34,957 nt of DNA, taken from positions 1 through 34,957 of the forward strand of contig NZ_BBJR01000063.1 of the NCBI RefSeq assembly GCF_000739875.1, in the 5' to 3' direction. The stretch is from Comamonas aquatica NBRC 14918 (lineage in GTDB: Bacteria > Pseudomonadota > Gammaproteobacteria > Burkholderiales > Burkholderiaceae_C). Positions 1-6,194 of this stretch are shown here, piece after piece. The notes under the pieces were generated by a model. That model was not told the origin of the DNA and did no database searches. It saw nothing but the letters and a program-made list of their open reading frames with translations. Position numbers and translations under genes: made by a program. Positions within the stretch are counted from its first letter, which is position 1. Every line of letters starts with the position of its first letter.

Positions 1-11
1 CATGCATGCAT

Positions 12-27
12 ATGGGCCCTGGCCCAT
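12..27. other. Short perfect inverted repeat at the left edge
   Basis: A 7-bp perfect inverted repeat (ATGGGCC, 2-nt spacer, GGCCCAT) lies just inside the window, next to an alternating CATGCATGCAT stretch. There is no T-tract on either side, so it is not a convincing intrinsic terminator. It may belong to the end of a gene outside the window. Confidence 0.3.
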
Positions 28-179
28 CTCACGCATCCCTGCCCCATCTCCCCCGAGGCTAGGCCAGCATGCACGGGCAGTGGTCCAACCCCCACCAGCA
101 CATCACCCGTGCGGCTGTGGCCTAAGAACGCACGGCCTCTGATCTCTCACAAACCGCGGGCACACCGGGGCGGTGCATT

Positions 180-212
180 TGGGCGTAGCCTTGTGGCTGG
201 CAACTACGCCCA
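180..212 (+). other. Leader hairpin upstream of the DUF3079 gene
   Basis: A 9-bp perfect stem (TGGGCGTAG at 180-188 and CTACGCCCA at 204-212) encloses a 15-nt loop. It ends 13 nt before the ATG at 226, so it sits beside the place where a Shine-Dalgarno sequence would be expected; none is obvious there. A role in translation control is inference. Confidence 0.45.
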
Positions 213-225
213 CAGATCACCAGAG

Positions 226-450
226 ATGGCCAAGAAATTCCCGATCGCCCCCGCCCACCCCGAGCGCCTGTGCTGGGGTTGCGACCTGTATTGCCCGGCC
301 GATGACCTGCGCTGCGGCAATGGTTCCGACCGCACGCCCCACCCTTGCGAGTTCTGGGGCGACGACTGGGAGCAGCTGCTGGAGGGCACGTCCTCCGAAG
401 CGGTGGACGCCGCCCATCCCCAGGCCCAGACACCACCGCACAAGCGGTAA
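226..450 (+). CDS. DUF3079 family small Cys-rich protein
   Basis: This encodes 74 residues starting MAKKFPIAPAHPERLCWGC. It resembles the DUF3079 family, small proteobacterial proteins of unknown function. Five cysteines (about residues 16, 19, 23, 30 and 41, the first three as CxxCxxxC) suggest a structural zinc or other metal site. The C-terminal 20 residues are low-complexity. The ATG at 226 was chosen because the conserved-looking part begins there; an upstream in-frame start at 109 would add 39 Arg-rich residues with no family character. No good ribosome-binding site is visible, and a 9-bp hairpin ends 13 nt upstream. It is a monocistronic gene with no informative neighbours. The family assignment is from memory of the motif; the function is unknown. 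Confidence 0.75.
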   Translation: MAKKFPIAPAHPERLCWGCDLYCPADDLRCGNGSDRTPHPCEFWGDDWEQLLEGTSSEAVDAAHPQAQTPPHKR

Positions 451-514
451 GCCCTGCGCCGCCAGGGTGGGGCGACCTGCCCCCCTGCGCTGATCGTCTA
501 CAGCAAAAAACACC

Positions 515-560
515 GCTGGCGCTTGTCCAGACAACGCCAACAGCTATCAAAAATAATAGC
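515..560. repeat. Comamonadaceae-type short intergenic palindromic element
   Basis: The element combines an imperfect hairpin (TGGCGCTTGTC at 517-527 facing GACAACGCCA) with an adjacent AGCTATcaaaaataATAGC dyad (GCTAT 543-547, ATAGC 556-560). I recognise this GCGCTT/AAGCGC-plus-AGCTAT layout as a short element scattered between genes in Comamonadaceae genomes. Degenerate relatives may lie near 2762-2797, 5450-5478 and 33159-33178. It is non-coding and its function is not known to me. Confidence 0.5.
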
Positions 561-675
561 CTGCATCGCCTGGGTGACGCGCGGCCTGCCAGGGCAAGCG
601 TTAGCATGCGTGCAGGCTGGTGTGCGGCAACGTCCCAGCCCTCACCCACTACCGCTTACTGAGGAGACACCCCCT

Positions 676-1059
676 ATGTTCAGCCACGTCATGCTCGGCG
701 CCAACGACCTGGATGCGTCCGTCAAGTTCTACAACGCCCTGCTGGGCACGCTGGGGGCCAAGCCCGGTGTGCAGGACCGCCACCGTTATTTCTGGCGCCA
801 TGCGGGCAACACCTTCAGCGTGACCACACCCATCAATGGCGAGCCGGCCACGGCGGCCAACGGCTTCACCCTGGGCTTTGCGGCCCAGTCCACCGACCAG
901 GCCCTGCAGGCCTACGAGGCGGCGCTGGCGGCGGGCGGCACCGCCATCGAAGACGCCCCCGGCTGGCGCGGCGATGAGCGCATGAAACTGTTCCTGGCCT
1001 ATCTGCGCGACCCCGCGGGCAACAAGGTGTGCGTGATGCACCGCCCGCCCAAGGCCTGA
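676..1059 (+). CDS. VOC family (glyoxalase/bleomycin-resistance fold) protein
   Basis: This encodes 127 residues, the usual length of a single-domain vicinal-oxygen-chelate protein. The start MFSHVMLGANDLDASVKFY and the end YLRDPAGNKVCVMHR match the paired beta-alpha-beta-beta-beta modules of the glyoxalase-like fold. His4 is in the usual metal-ligand position. The C-terminal Glu ligand normally seen after 'DPxGN' is not obvious (NKVCVMH), so metal dependence is uncertain. The ATG at 676 has a GAGGAG ribosome-binding site at 661-666; an upstream extension to 523 reads through the intergenic repeat and was rejected. The substrate cannot be predicted. It stands alone and is followed by a strong terminator. 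Confidence 0.85.
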   Translation: MFSHVMLGANDLDASVKFYNALLGTLGAKPGVQDRHRYFWRHAGNTFSVTTPINGEPATAANGFTLGFAAQSTDQALQAYEAALAAGGTAIEDAPGWRGDERMKLFLAYLRDPAGNKVCVMHRPPKA

Positions 1060-1154
1060 ACCTGACGCCCCCGCCGGACGCACACGCGGCGGACGCAGGC
1101 GCCAACGGCGCGGTCCACCGCGCTGGTCCTGTTCGACGCACGGCGCCATGGCGC

Positions 1155-1193
1155 AAAAAAAAGCCCGCGGCCTTGGCCTGCGGGCTTTTTTTT
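1155..1193. terminator. Bidirectional rho-independent terminator
   Basis: A run of A's is followed by AAGCCCGC, a GGCC-containing loop, GCGGGCTT and a run of T's. The stem is GC-rich and has T-tracts on both strands, so it can end the VOC gene transcript (plus) and stop readthrough from the minus-strand gene. Confidence 0.9.
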
Positions 1194-1308
1194 GTGGGTG
1201 TTGGACGGCGACTCTTACGCGATCACCGTGTTACGGCAGAACGTCTCTGCAGCTGTCACTTTTATTTTTCTCTTCGCAGTACACGAAGTGCTGGTGTGAG
1301 ATACAGCA

Positions 1309-1324
1309 TTGTTTGCGCAAACAA
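1309..1324. promoter_or_regulatory. Perfect 16-bp palindrome, operator-like
   Basis: The sequence TTGTTTGCGCAAACAA is perfectly self-complementary. It contains the decamer TTTGCGCAAA, which recurs at 2647-2656 on the other side of the tctC-like gene. It looks like a repressor-type operator, but it sits downstream of both convergent genes, so its role is unclear. Confidence 0.4.
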
Positions 1325-1339
1325 CCCGGCAATTATAAC

Positions 1340-1384
1340 CAATAGCCATAAAAAATGTTTTGCAACCTATTTTCATGGCTATTG
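1340..1384 (-). terminator. Stem-loop downstream of the tctC-like gene
   Basis: A 10-bp perfect stem (CAATAGCCAT at 1340-1349, ATGGCTATTG at 1375-1384) extends by four A-T pairs past a bulged C. It lies 10 nt after the stop codon of the minus-strand gene. No T-tract follows on the minus strand, so it is better read as a 3'-end stabilising hairpin or weak terminator. Confidence 0.5.
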
Positions 1385-1394
1385 ACGCGGGGCC

Positions 1395-2381
1395 TCAGCC
1401 CTCGGCCTTGAAGCCGGTGCGCTGCACCACAGGGCCCCATTTGCGCAGGTCCTGCTGCAGCAGCTGGGCAAATTCCGCCTGGCTGGAGGCGGTGACGCTG
1501 AAGGCCATTTCCGCCAGTGCCTGCTGCAGTTTGGGCTGGGCCATGCTGCGGTGGGCGGCGGCGTGCAGGCGCTGCACCAGTTCGGCGGGCGTGCCCTTGG
1601 GGGCCAGCAGGCCCATCCATTCGCTGGAGGTCAGATCGCCCAGGCCCTGCTCGGCAAAGGTGGGCACCTGGGGCATCTGCGCAATGCGCTGGGCGCTGCT
1701 GACGGCCAGGGTGCGCAGCTTGGGGTTGCCGATCTGGGCCACGGGTTCGCTGACCACGTTGAAGCTGGACGTGAGCTGGCCTGCCATCACGTCCTGCAGG
1801 GCCAGCGCCCCGCCCTTGTAGGGCGCGTGCACATAGTCCACCCCCACGCTGGCGGCAAACATGGCCCCCAGGAAATGCGGCGTGGTGCCGGCACCGGGCG
1901 AGCCGTAGGAGGCCATCTGTGGGTGGGCCTTGAGCCAGGCACCAAAGTCCTGCAGCGAACGCACGCTGGCCGGCACCAGCGGACCGACGTTGACGCTGTA
2001 CGGCAAGGCGCACAGCGCGGCCACGGGCACCAGGTCGGTCAGCGGTTGGTAGCTGAGCTTGGTGTAGACATGGGGATAGATGGTGAGGATGGAGCCGGGC
2101 GTGACCAGCAGGGTCAGGCCATCGGGCTTGGCGTTCTTGACGGCCTCGACCGCGATGCGCCCGCCAGCGCCGGGGCGGTTGTCCACCAGCACGGGCGCGC
2201 CGATCTCGGCCGCCAGCAACTGCCCCAGCTGGCGCGCGACAAAGTCGGCCGAGCCCCCGGCGGCAAAGCCGACCACCAGCCGCACGGGCTGCCCCTGGGC
2301 CCAGCTGCGGCTGGCCGCCCAGGGCGACAAGGTGGTGGTGGACGCTGCGCAAGCAGCCAGCAACTGGCGACGCGAGATCAT
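1395..2381 (-). CDS. Bug/TctC family tripartite tricarboxylate-type substrate-binding protein
   Basis: This encodes 328 residues, standard for Bug-family periplasmic binding proteins (tripartite tricarboxylate transporter receptors), which are greatly expanded in Betaproteobacteria. The N-terminus MISRRQLLAACAAS has a twin-arginine-like or Sec signal peptide with a likely cut after SWA-Q. The mature part begins PVRLVVGFAAGGSADFVAR, the family's first ligand-loop region, and continues with VDNRPGAGG. The ATG at 2381 was preferred to an upstream TTG (2417) because the signal peptide starts there. No tctA or tctB membrane genes are nearby, so it is an orphan receptor, which is common for this family. 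The ligand (a carboxylate or related small molecule) cannot be inferred. GCAAA-rich dyads at 2638-2657 may control it. Confidence 0.9.
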   Translation of the reverse strand: MISRRQLLAACAASTTTLSPWAASRSWAQGQPVRLVVGFAAGGSADFVARQLGQLLAAEIGAPVLVDNRPGAGGRIAVEAVKNAKPDGLTLLVTPGSILTIYPHVYTKLSYQPLTDLVPVAALCALPYSVNVGPLVPASVRSLQDFGAWLKAHPQMASYGSPGAGTTPHFLGAMFAASVGVDYVHAPYKGGALALQDVMAGQLTSSFNVVSEPVAQIGNPKLRTLAVSSAQRIAQMPQVPTFAEQGLGDLTSSEWMGLLAPKGTPAELVQRLHAAAHRSMAQPKLQQALAEMAFSVTASSQAEFAQLLQQDLRKWGPVVQRTGFKAEG

Positions 2382-2637
2382 GGGGGACGGTGCTTTCGGT
2401 GAAGAGGGACTGCGCAAGCGGCAGGGGCGCAGGGGGCGCCGCGGCCGATTCTAGGAAGCTCGCACCCGCAGGCTGCGCAGAAAGCACCCGGCACGCCGCG
2501 CAGCTTTATTGCTTGCAGGGGCGGCGCAATTCGGCTAGCACGCCGTTTATCTGCGCTGCAGCATGGATTCACACAACATCAACGCGCCACGCCGCCGCAT
2601 CACGGCAAGGAAATGCAGCACAGAGGTGGCGCCGCCA

Positions 2638-2657
2638 CGCAAAAATTTTGCGCAAAA
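2638..2657. promoter_or_regulatory. Overlapping operator-like dyads with GCAAAA half-sites
   Basis: CGCAAAA-A-TTTTGCG (2638-2652) overlaps TTTTGCGCAAAA (2646-2657), a perfect 12-bp palindrome, and a third CGCAA follows at 2661. The core TTTGCGCAAA is shared with the palindrome at 1309-1324. The position between divergent genes suits a regulator-binding site; the protein that would bind it is unknown. Confidence 0.45.
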
Positions 2658-2826
2658 AGACGCAATAGGCGCTCTCCGCGGTCAATTATTGCAAGCCCAG
2701 GCCTGCACACCGATTGTTCAGTGTGTCTGCCACCTGCTCCAAAAAACCCCATCAAATCTGCCTCTAGCGCAGATACAGCCAGCGTATATAGCTATGGTTT
2801 TCAAGACACCAACGCGCCGCCAATGC

Positions 2827-2851
2827 CGCAGTGCCGCATGCCGGCACTGCG
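2827..2851 (+). other. Strong hairpin in the methyltransferase leader
   Basis: CGCAGTGCCG (2827-2836), a 5-nt CATGC loop and CGGCACTGCG (2842-2851) form a 10-bp perfect stem about 97 nt upstream of the methyltransferase start. No T-tract follows, so simple termination is unlikely. Confidence 0.5.
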
Positions 2852-2947
2852 TCTGCACGATACTTGGGCGCTCACTTTCCGGGTGGCCCAGGCGGCCCGG
2901 TGTTGTTCACCGCCAGCCGCCAGGGCTGGCCCTGCCCAGGAGCATGC

Positions 2948-3559
2948 GTGCAATCAGCAAGCGATCAATGGTTTGACGAGGCGTACTACCAGCGCTTTTA
3001 TTTCGACAAGAAAACCAGCGTGGTGGACCCCGAGCACATTGAACGTCTGGGCACGTTTGTCTGCAGCTACCTGAAGTACCTGCGCGTGCCAGTGGCGCGC
3101 GTGCTGGATGTGGGCTGCGGCATCGGCCTGTGGCAGCACGTGGTGCAGCAGCAGTTCCCCGGCTGCAGCTACCACGGCGTGGAGTTCAGCGAATACCTGT
3201 GCGGCCGCTTCGGCTGGGAGCGCGGCTCGGTCGTGGACTACCAGGCCAGCGAGCCGTTCGACCTGGTGATCTGCCAGGGCGTGCTGCCCTACCTGAGCCC
3301 GGCCGACCTGAAGCAGGCGCTGAAGAACCTGGGCCAGCTCTCGCGCGGTGCCCTGTACCTGGAGGCCGTGGCGCGCGAGGACTACGAGCGCGACATCATC
3401 GACGAAGACCTGACCGACCCGCGCCTGTTCCGCCACCGCGCCGCGCTGTACCGCCAGGGGCTGTCGGCCAGCTTCAGCGAACTGGGGGGCGGCCTGTGGC
3501 TGAGCCGCAAGTCCCAGGTGCCGGTGTTCGAGCTGGAGTGCGCCGGCGGCGGCCACTGA
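2948..3559 (+). CDS. Class I SAM-dependent methyltransferase
   Basis: This encodes 203 residues from a GTG start at 2948. An AGGAG ribosome-binding site lies at 2938-2942 with 5-nt spacing, which decides this start over an ATG at 2831. The motif VLDVGCGIGLWQ (about residues 52-63) is the glycine-rich SAM-binding motif I. The later segments GVEFSEYLCGRFGW and DLVICQGVLPYLSPADL fit motifs II and IV of small class I methyltransferases (Methyltransf_11/25 type). No substrate-specific domain is present. The neighbours (a binding protein, and a tRNA-modifying DTW protein 85 nt downstream on the same strand) do not define the substrate, though the last could suggest an RNA target; that is speculation. 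Confidence 0.85.
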   Translation: MQSASDQWFDEAYYQRFYFDKKTSVVDPEHIERLGTFVCSYLKYLRVPVARVLDVGCGIGLWQHVVQQQFPGCSYHGVEFSEYLCGRFGWERGSVVDYQASEPFDLVICQGVLPYLSPADLKQALKNLGQLSRGALYLEAVAREDYERDIIDEDLTDPRLFRHRAALYRQGLSASFSELGGGLWLSRKSQVPVFELECAGGGH

Positions 3560-3644
3560 GCCCACGCCCGGCCACCTGGGCGGCAGGACAAGCGCAGCGC
3601 CCCAGCGCCCGTGCACGGCAGCTGCGACAATCGCCGGCTTGCCC

Positions 3645-4409
3645 ATGTCTGCCTCCCCCACCCCCTTTCCCCATGCCGTCGCGCGCCTGCGCGATGCCCG
3701 CCTGACGCGCAGCACGCGCCCCTTCCTGGCCCGTGGCGGCCCCAAGGGCGACCGCTGCGAAGGCTGCCGCCTGCGCACCAGCCACTGCATGTGCGCCCTG
3801 CGCCCCCACCTGCCCACGCACGCCGGGGTGTGCCTGGTGATGCACGATGCCGAACCGCTCAAGCCCAGCAACACCGGCTGGCTGATCGCCGATGTGGTGC
3901 AGGACACCTTTGCCTTCGGCTGGAGCCGCCTGGAGCTGGACCCCGGCCTGCAGGCGCTACTGCAGGACCCGCAGTGGCAGCCCTACCTGGTGTTCCCGGG
4001 GGAGTTTGTCGAGCCGCCCGAGCGCGTCATCCACGCCCTGCCCGAAGCCCAGGCCGACAGCGGCCAGCGGCCGCTGTTCATCCTGCTGGACGCCACCTGG
4101 TCCGAGGCGCGCAAGATGTTCCGCAAGAGCCCCTACCTGGACAAGTTTCCGGTGCTCAGCCTGCAGCCCGAGCAGTTCTCGCGCTACCAGCTGCGCCGCT
4201 CCAAGCGCGAAGACCACTTCTGCACCAGCGAAGTGGCCGCGCTGTGCCTGGAGCTGAGTCAGCACCCGCAGGACGCGCGCGCCGGCCAGGTGCTGGAGCG
4301 CTACCTGGAGGTCTACACCCACCACTACCTGTGCGCCAAGAACCAGGTGCCACCCAACCCCCACAGCCCGGCGCACCAGCGCCTGCAGGCTGCGCTGCAG
4401 CCTTCGTGA
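3645..4409 (+). CDS. DTW domain protein, probable tRNA-uridine aminocarboxypropyltransferase
   Basis: This encodes 254 residues. The DTW family includes E. coli TapT (YfiP), which transfers the 3-amino-3-carboxypropyl group of SAM to uridine in tRNA (acp3U). Visible features are a zinc-binding-like CxxC-x6-CxC motif (Cys38, Cys41, Cys48, Cys50), the segment MHDAEPLKPSNTGWLI, and the signature DATWSEARKM with Asp149-Ala-Thr-Trp152. The C-terminus has a conserved-looking SEVAALCLE...YLEVYTHHYL. The ATG at 3645 was chosen; a TTG two codons earlier is possible. A GACAAT hexamer about 20 nt upstream could be a -10 element. The family assignment is firm; the target position (U47 in E. coli) is inferred from the family. 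Confidence 0.88.
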   Translation: MSASPTPFPHAVARLRDARLTRSTRPFLARGGPKGDRCEGCRLRTSHCMCALRPHLPTHAGVCLVMHDAEPLKPSNTGWLIADVVQDTFAFGWSRLELDPGLQALLQDPQWQPYLVFPGEFVEPPERVIHALPEAQADSGQRPLFILLDATWSEARKMFRKSPYLDKFPVLSLQPEQFSRYQLRRSKREDHFCTSEVAALCLELSQHPQDARAGQVLERYLEVYTHHYLCAKNQVPPNPHSPAHQRLQAALQPS

Positions 4410-4490
4410 ACCCCGGCGGCCGCCATCGCGCCGCCCGGAATTTGCATAACACGGGGATGTCTGAAGCCAGTGGGAGAATGCACCGCCATG

Positions 4491-4510
4491 GGGCCGGATG
4501 TGCTCGGCCC
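4491..4510 (+). other. Leader hairpin upstream of the orphan binding protein
   Basis: GGGCCG (4491-4496), an 8-nt loop and CGGCCC (4505-4510) form a compact hairpin that ends 22 nt before the ATG at 4533. Together with the terminator-like hairpin at 4564-4590 it could take part in alternative folding, but I could not test this. Confidence 0.35.
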
Positions 4511-4532
4511 GCCTGCTTGAGTGCCTCGTTCC

Positions 4533-5447
4533 ATGAAGTCTGTGGTGAAGTTTTCCCTGCTGTCGGCGGCCATCGTGGCCGCCGTTTTTTCTGCGGCCGC
4601 ACACGCGGCTCCCGGCGCCAGCGATTCGCCCACGCTGCAGCGCTGGCAGGCCGGTGGCACCGTGGTGCTGGGCGTGCGCGAAAGCGCCACGCCCATGGCC
4701 TATGCGCTGGGCGCCAACGAGAAGTTCGTGGGCTACCACGTGGAGCTGTGCGAGAAGGTGGTGCGCGCCATCGCCCCGCAGGCACAGCTGAAGTACATGG
4801 TGCTGACCGCGCAGAACACCATGCCGCTGATCCAGAACGGCACGGCCGACTTCAACTGCGCCAGCATGACCAACAGCCTCAAGCGCCAGGACCAGGTGGC
4901 CTTCGGCCTGACCACCTATGTCAGCGAGGTACGCATGGCCGTGGCCCAGCAGGCGCCCATCACCAGCTTCAAGCAGCTGGACGGCAAGAAGGTGTCGGCC
5001 ATCACGGGCACCACGGCCGTGCAGATCCTGCGCCGCTATGCGGCCGAGCACGGCATCCAGTTCCAGACCCTGATGGCCAAGGACCAGTTCGAGGCCTTCC
5101 TGCTGCTGGAGTCGGGCCGCGTCGACGCCTTTGTGCTGGATGACAACATGCTGGCCGGCGTGATCGCCCAGAGCAAGCACCCCGCAGGCTACAAGATCGT
5201 AGGCGAGGTGATCGGCGCGGAGCCGATCGCCATCCAGTTCAGCAAGCAGGACCCGGCCATCAAGCAGGCCGTGGACGGCGCCATCCGCCAGATGATGGCC
5301 AACGGCGAGATCGAGCGCCTGTACGCCAAGTGGTACACGCAGCCGATCCCGCCCAAGCAGGTGAACCTGAACCTGCCCATGGGCAGCACGCTGAAGAAGT
5401 TGCTGGCCCAACCCAACGACGTGCCGGTCGAACAGTTCCAGCCCTGA
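4533..5447 (+). CDS. Polar amino-acid-type ABC transporter substrate-binding protein (SBP family 3, GltI-like)
   Basis: This encodes 304 residues. The first 26 (MKSVVKF...AHA) form a Sec signal peptide with cleavage at AHA-A. The mature protein is SBP_bac_3: VLGVRESATPMAY, GYHVELCEKV, a middle NTMPLIQNGTADFNCASMTN, and VDAFVLDDNMLAG. It resembles GltI/DctB-type glutamate-aspartate binding proteins more than lysine/arginine ones. The ATG at 4533 is the signal-peptide start; a GTG at 4521 is in frame but less likely. No permease or ATPase gene adjoins it, so it must work with a transporter encoded elsewhere or as a sensor. Codons 11-20 hold a perfect terminator-like hairpin with six T's. The ligand is inferred only. 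Confidence 0.88.
   Translation: MKSVVKFSLLSAAIVAAVFSAAAHAAPGASDSPTLQRWQAGGTVVLGVRESATPMAYALGANEKFVGYHVELCEKVVRAIAPQAQLKYMVLTAQNTMPLIQNGTADFNCASMTNSLKRQDQVAFGLTTYVSEVRMAVAQQAPITSFKQLDGKKVSAITGTTAVQILRRYAAEHGIQFQTLMAKDQFEAFLLLESGRVDAFVLDDNMLAGVIAQSKHPAGYKIVGEVIGAEPIAIQFSKQDPAIKQAVDGAIRQMMANGEIERLYAKWYTQPIPPKQVNLNLPMGSTLKKLLAQPNDVPVEQFQP
4564..4590 (+). terminator. Intrinsic-terminator-like hairpin inside the signal-peptide coding region
   Basis: CGGCGGCCA (4564-4572), loop TCG and TGGCCGCCG (4576-4584) form a 9-bp perfect stem followed at once by six T's (4585-4590). This matches an intrinsic terminator, but it lies at codons 11-20 of the binding-protein gene on the sense strand. Ala/Val codon use could produce it by chance; translation would normally mask it. 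Confidence 0.5.
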
Positions 5448-5484
5448 GCCGGTAGCGCTAGCTGGCAGCATCGATAGCACCCAG

Positions 5485-5505
5485 CCCAGGTTCTGCCTGG
5501 GTTTT
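5485..5505 (+). terminator. Weak rho-independent terminator
   Basis: CCCAGG (5485-5490), loop TTCTG and CCTGGG (5496-5501) are followed by TTTT. It lies 38 nt after the stop of the orphan binding-protein gene. The stem is short and the T-tract is four long, so efficiency may be modest. Confidence 0.55.
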
Positions 5506-5919
5506 GGCCGTTTTGGGCCCTGACGGCTGTGCCGCCCAGGCTGCCCCCGGCACCTGGGCATGCCGGTCTCATGCGGCGCCACGATGGTCAGTGGTAAGTG
5601 CCAGCCCCATCGCCACGGTGGTGGTGCACGCCGCCGCGGTGCGCCACCGCACGATCTGGCGCGCCGGACTGCGGCAACCCACGATCCCGGGCGACACCCC
5701 ACACCGACTGTCCGCAGGCAGACTCACTGCACCTTGGGCGCGCGGCACACCGGCCGCCCCCATCCGACCCACCGTCCAGGCCCGCCCGCAGGCCTGCGTG
5801 CACGCCAGCCAATCGCCCCAGCCTCCGCCCCCTGGACACACGCCACCGCCGTTGAGCTAAAGAACTTGATAGCACTGGGTGTAATCGGCAGTAAGACTAA
5901 AATCGAAAAACTCTGTTAC

Positions 5920-5933
5920 CGGGTAGATACCCG
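5920..5933. promoter_or_regulatory. 14-bp operator-like dyad
   Basis: CGGGTA-GA-TACCCG is a perfect dyad with a 2-nt centre, located in the AT-rich block that probably holds the acyltransferase promoter. It may be a regulator site; the short arms mean chance is possible. Confidence 0.35.
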
Positions 5934-6146
5934 AATTGCAGTAGCATCCTTTCGCCATGCTTGCCATGGCAGTGTCTTCAGCGCCCAGCGCGCCAGCGGC
6001 CCGCCTCCGGCTGCGGACACGGATGACCCTGGCCATGCCGCCTGCGCGGACAGGCCACCCCCACCACGGCGATGTTTCTGGCGTCCGATCCGGGTCTGCG
6101 TGCGGACTGCCGGCGCCCTGGTGGTCGCTTTGCTGTTTTTTCTGCC

Positions 6147-6169
6147 TGGTCCAGCCCTGCCCTGGACCA
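6147..6169 (+). other. Leader hairpin just upstream of the acyltransferase ribosome-binding site
   Basis: TGGTCCAG (6147-6154), a 7-nt loop and CTGGACCA (6162-6169) form an 8-bp perfect stem. It ends about 8 nt before the AAGAGG ribosome-binding site of the TTG-started acyltransferase gene, and no T-tract follows. Control of translation is a possibility only. Confidence 0.4.
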
Positions 6170-6194
6170 CCTGACATCAAGAGGTAAGTCGGTT

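Larger units (their letters stand above)
1060..1394. other. Convergent intergenic region with terminator and dyads
   Basis: This 335-bp stretch lies between the ends of the VOC gene (plus) and the TctC-type gene (minus). It holds a bidirectional terminator (1155-1193), a small CTTCG/CGAAG hairpin (1272-1288), a perfect 16-bp palindrome (1309-1324) and a 10-bp stem-loop next to the tctC-like stop (1340-1384). The part after about 1200 is clearly more AT-rich than the flanks. No credible gene was found. Confidence 0.6.
2382..2947. promoter_or_regulatory. Divergent intergenic region between the tctC-like gene and the methyltransferase
   Basis: This 566-bp gene-free stretch must hold the promoters of both divergent genes. 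Visible in it are overlapping dyads (2638-2657), AT-rich DNA from about 2640 to 2800, a possible degenerate intergenic repeat (2762-2797, including TATATAGCTAT), and a strong 10-bp hairpin (2827-2851). No promoter with two good hexamers could be fixed by eye. The reading frames here lack ribosome-binding sites and protein-family character. Confidence 0.5.
5448..6194. other. Long intergenic region upstream of the acyltransferase
   Basis: This 747-bp stretch holds a weak terminator for the upstream gene (5485-5505), a GC-rich stretch without family-like reading frames (about 5520-5850), and an AT-rich block (about 5855-5950) that looks like a promoter region and contains the dyad at 5920-5933. 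A leader of about 250 nt follows, ending with a hairpin at 6147-6169. The GC-rich frames here are Pro/Arg/His-rich and lack ribosome-binding sites. Confidence 0.5.

Noticed and set aside
1333-2487. 384-codon minus-strand frame overlapping the tctC-like gene
   Set aside because: Arg/Ala/Gly-rich shadow in another frame of the same strand; the Bug-family frame is clear.
3957-5702. 581-codon minus-strand open frame opposite the DTW and binding-protein genes
   Set aside because: Both plus-strand genes have clear domains and a signal peptide; the opposite frame has none.
5560-6174. Possible gene upstream of the acyltransferase
   Set aside because: Pro/His/Arg-rich, no ribosome-binding site, crosses an AT-rich promoter-like block; no protein-family character.
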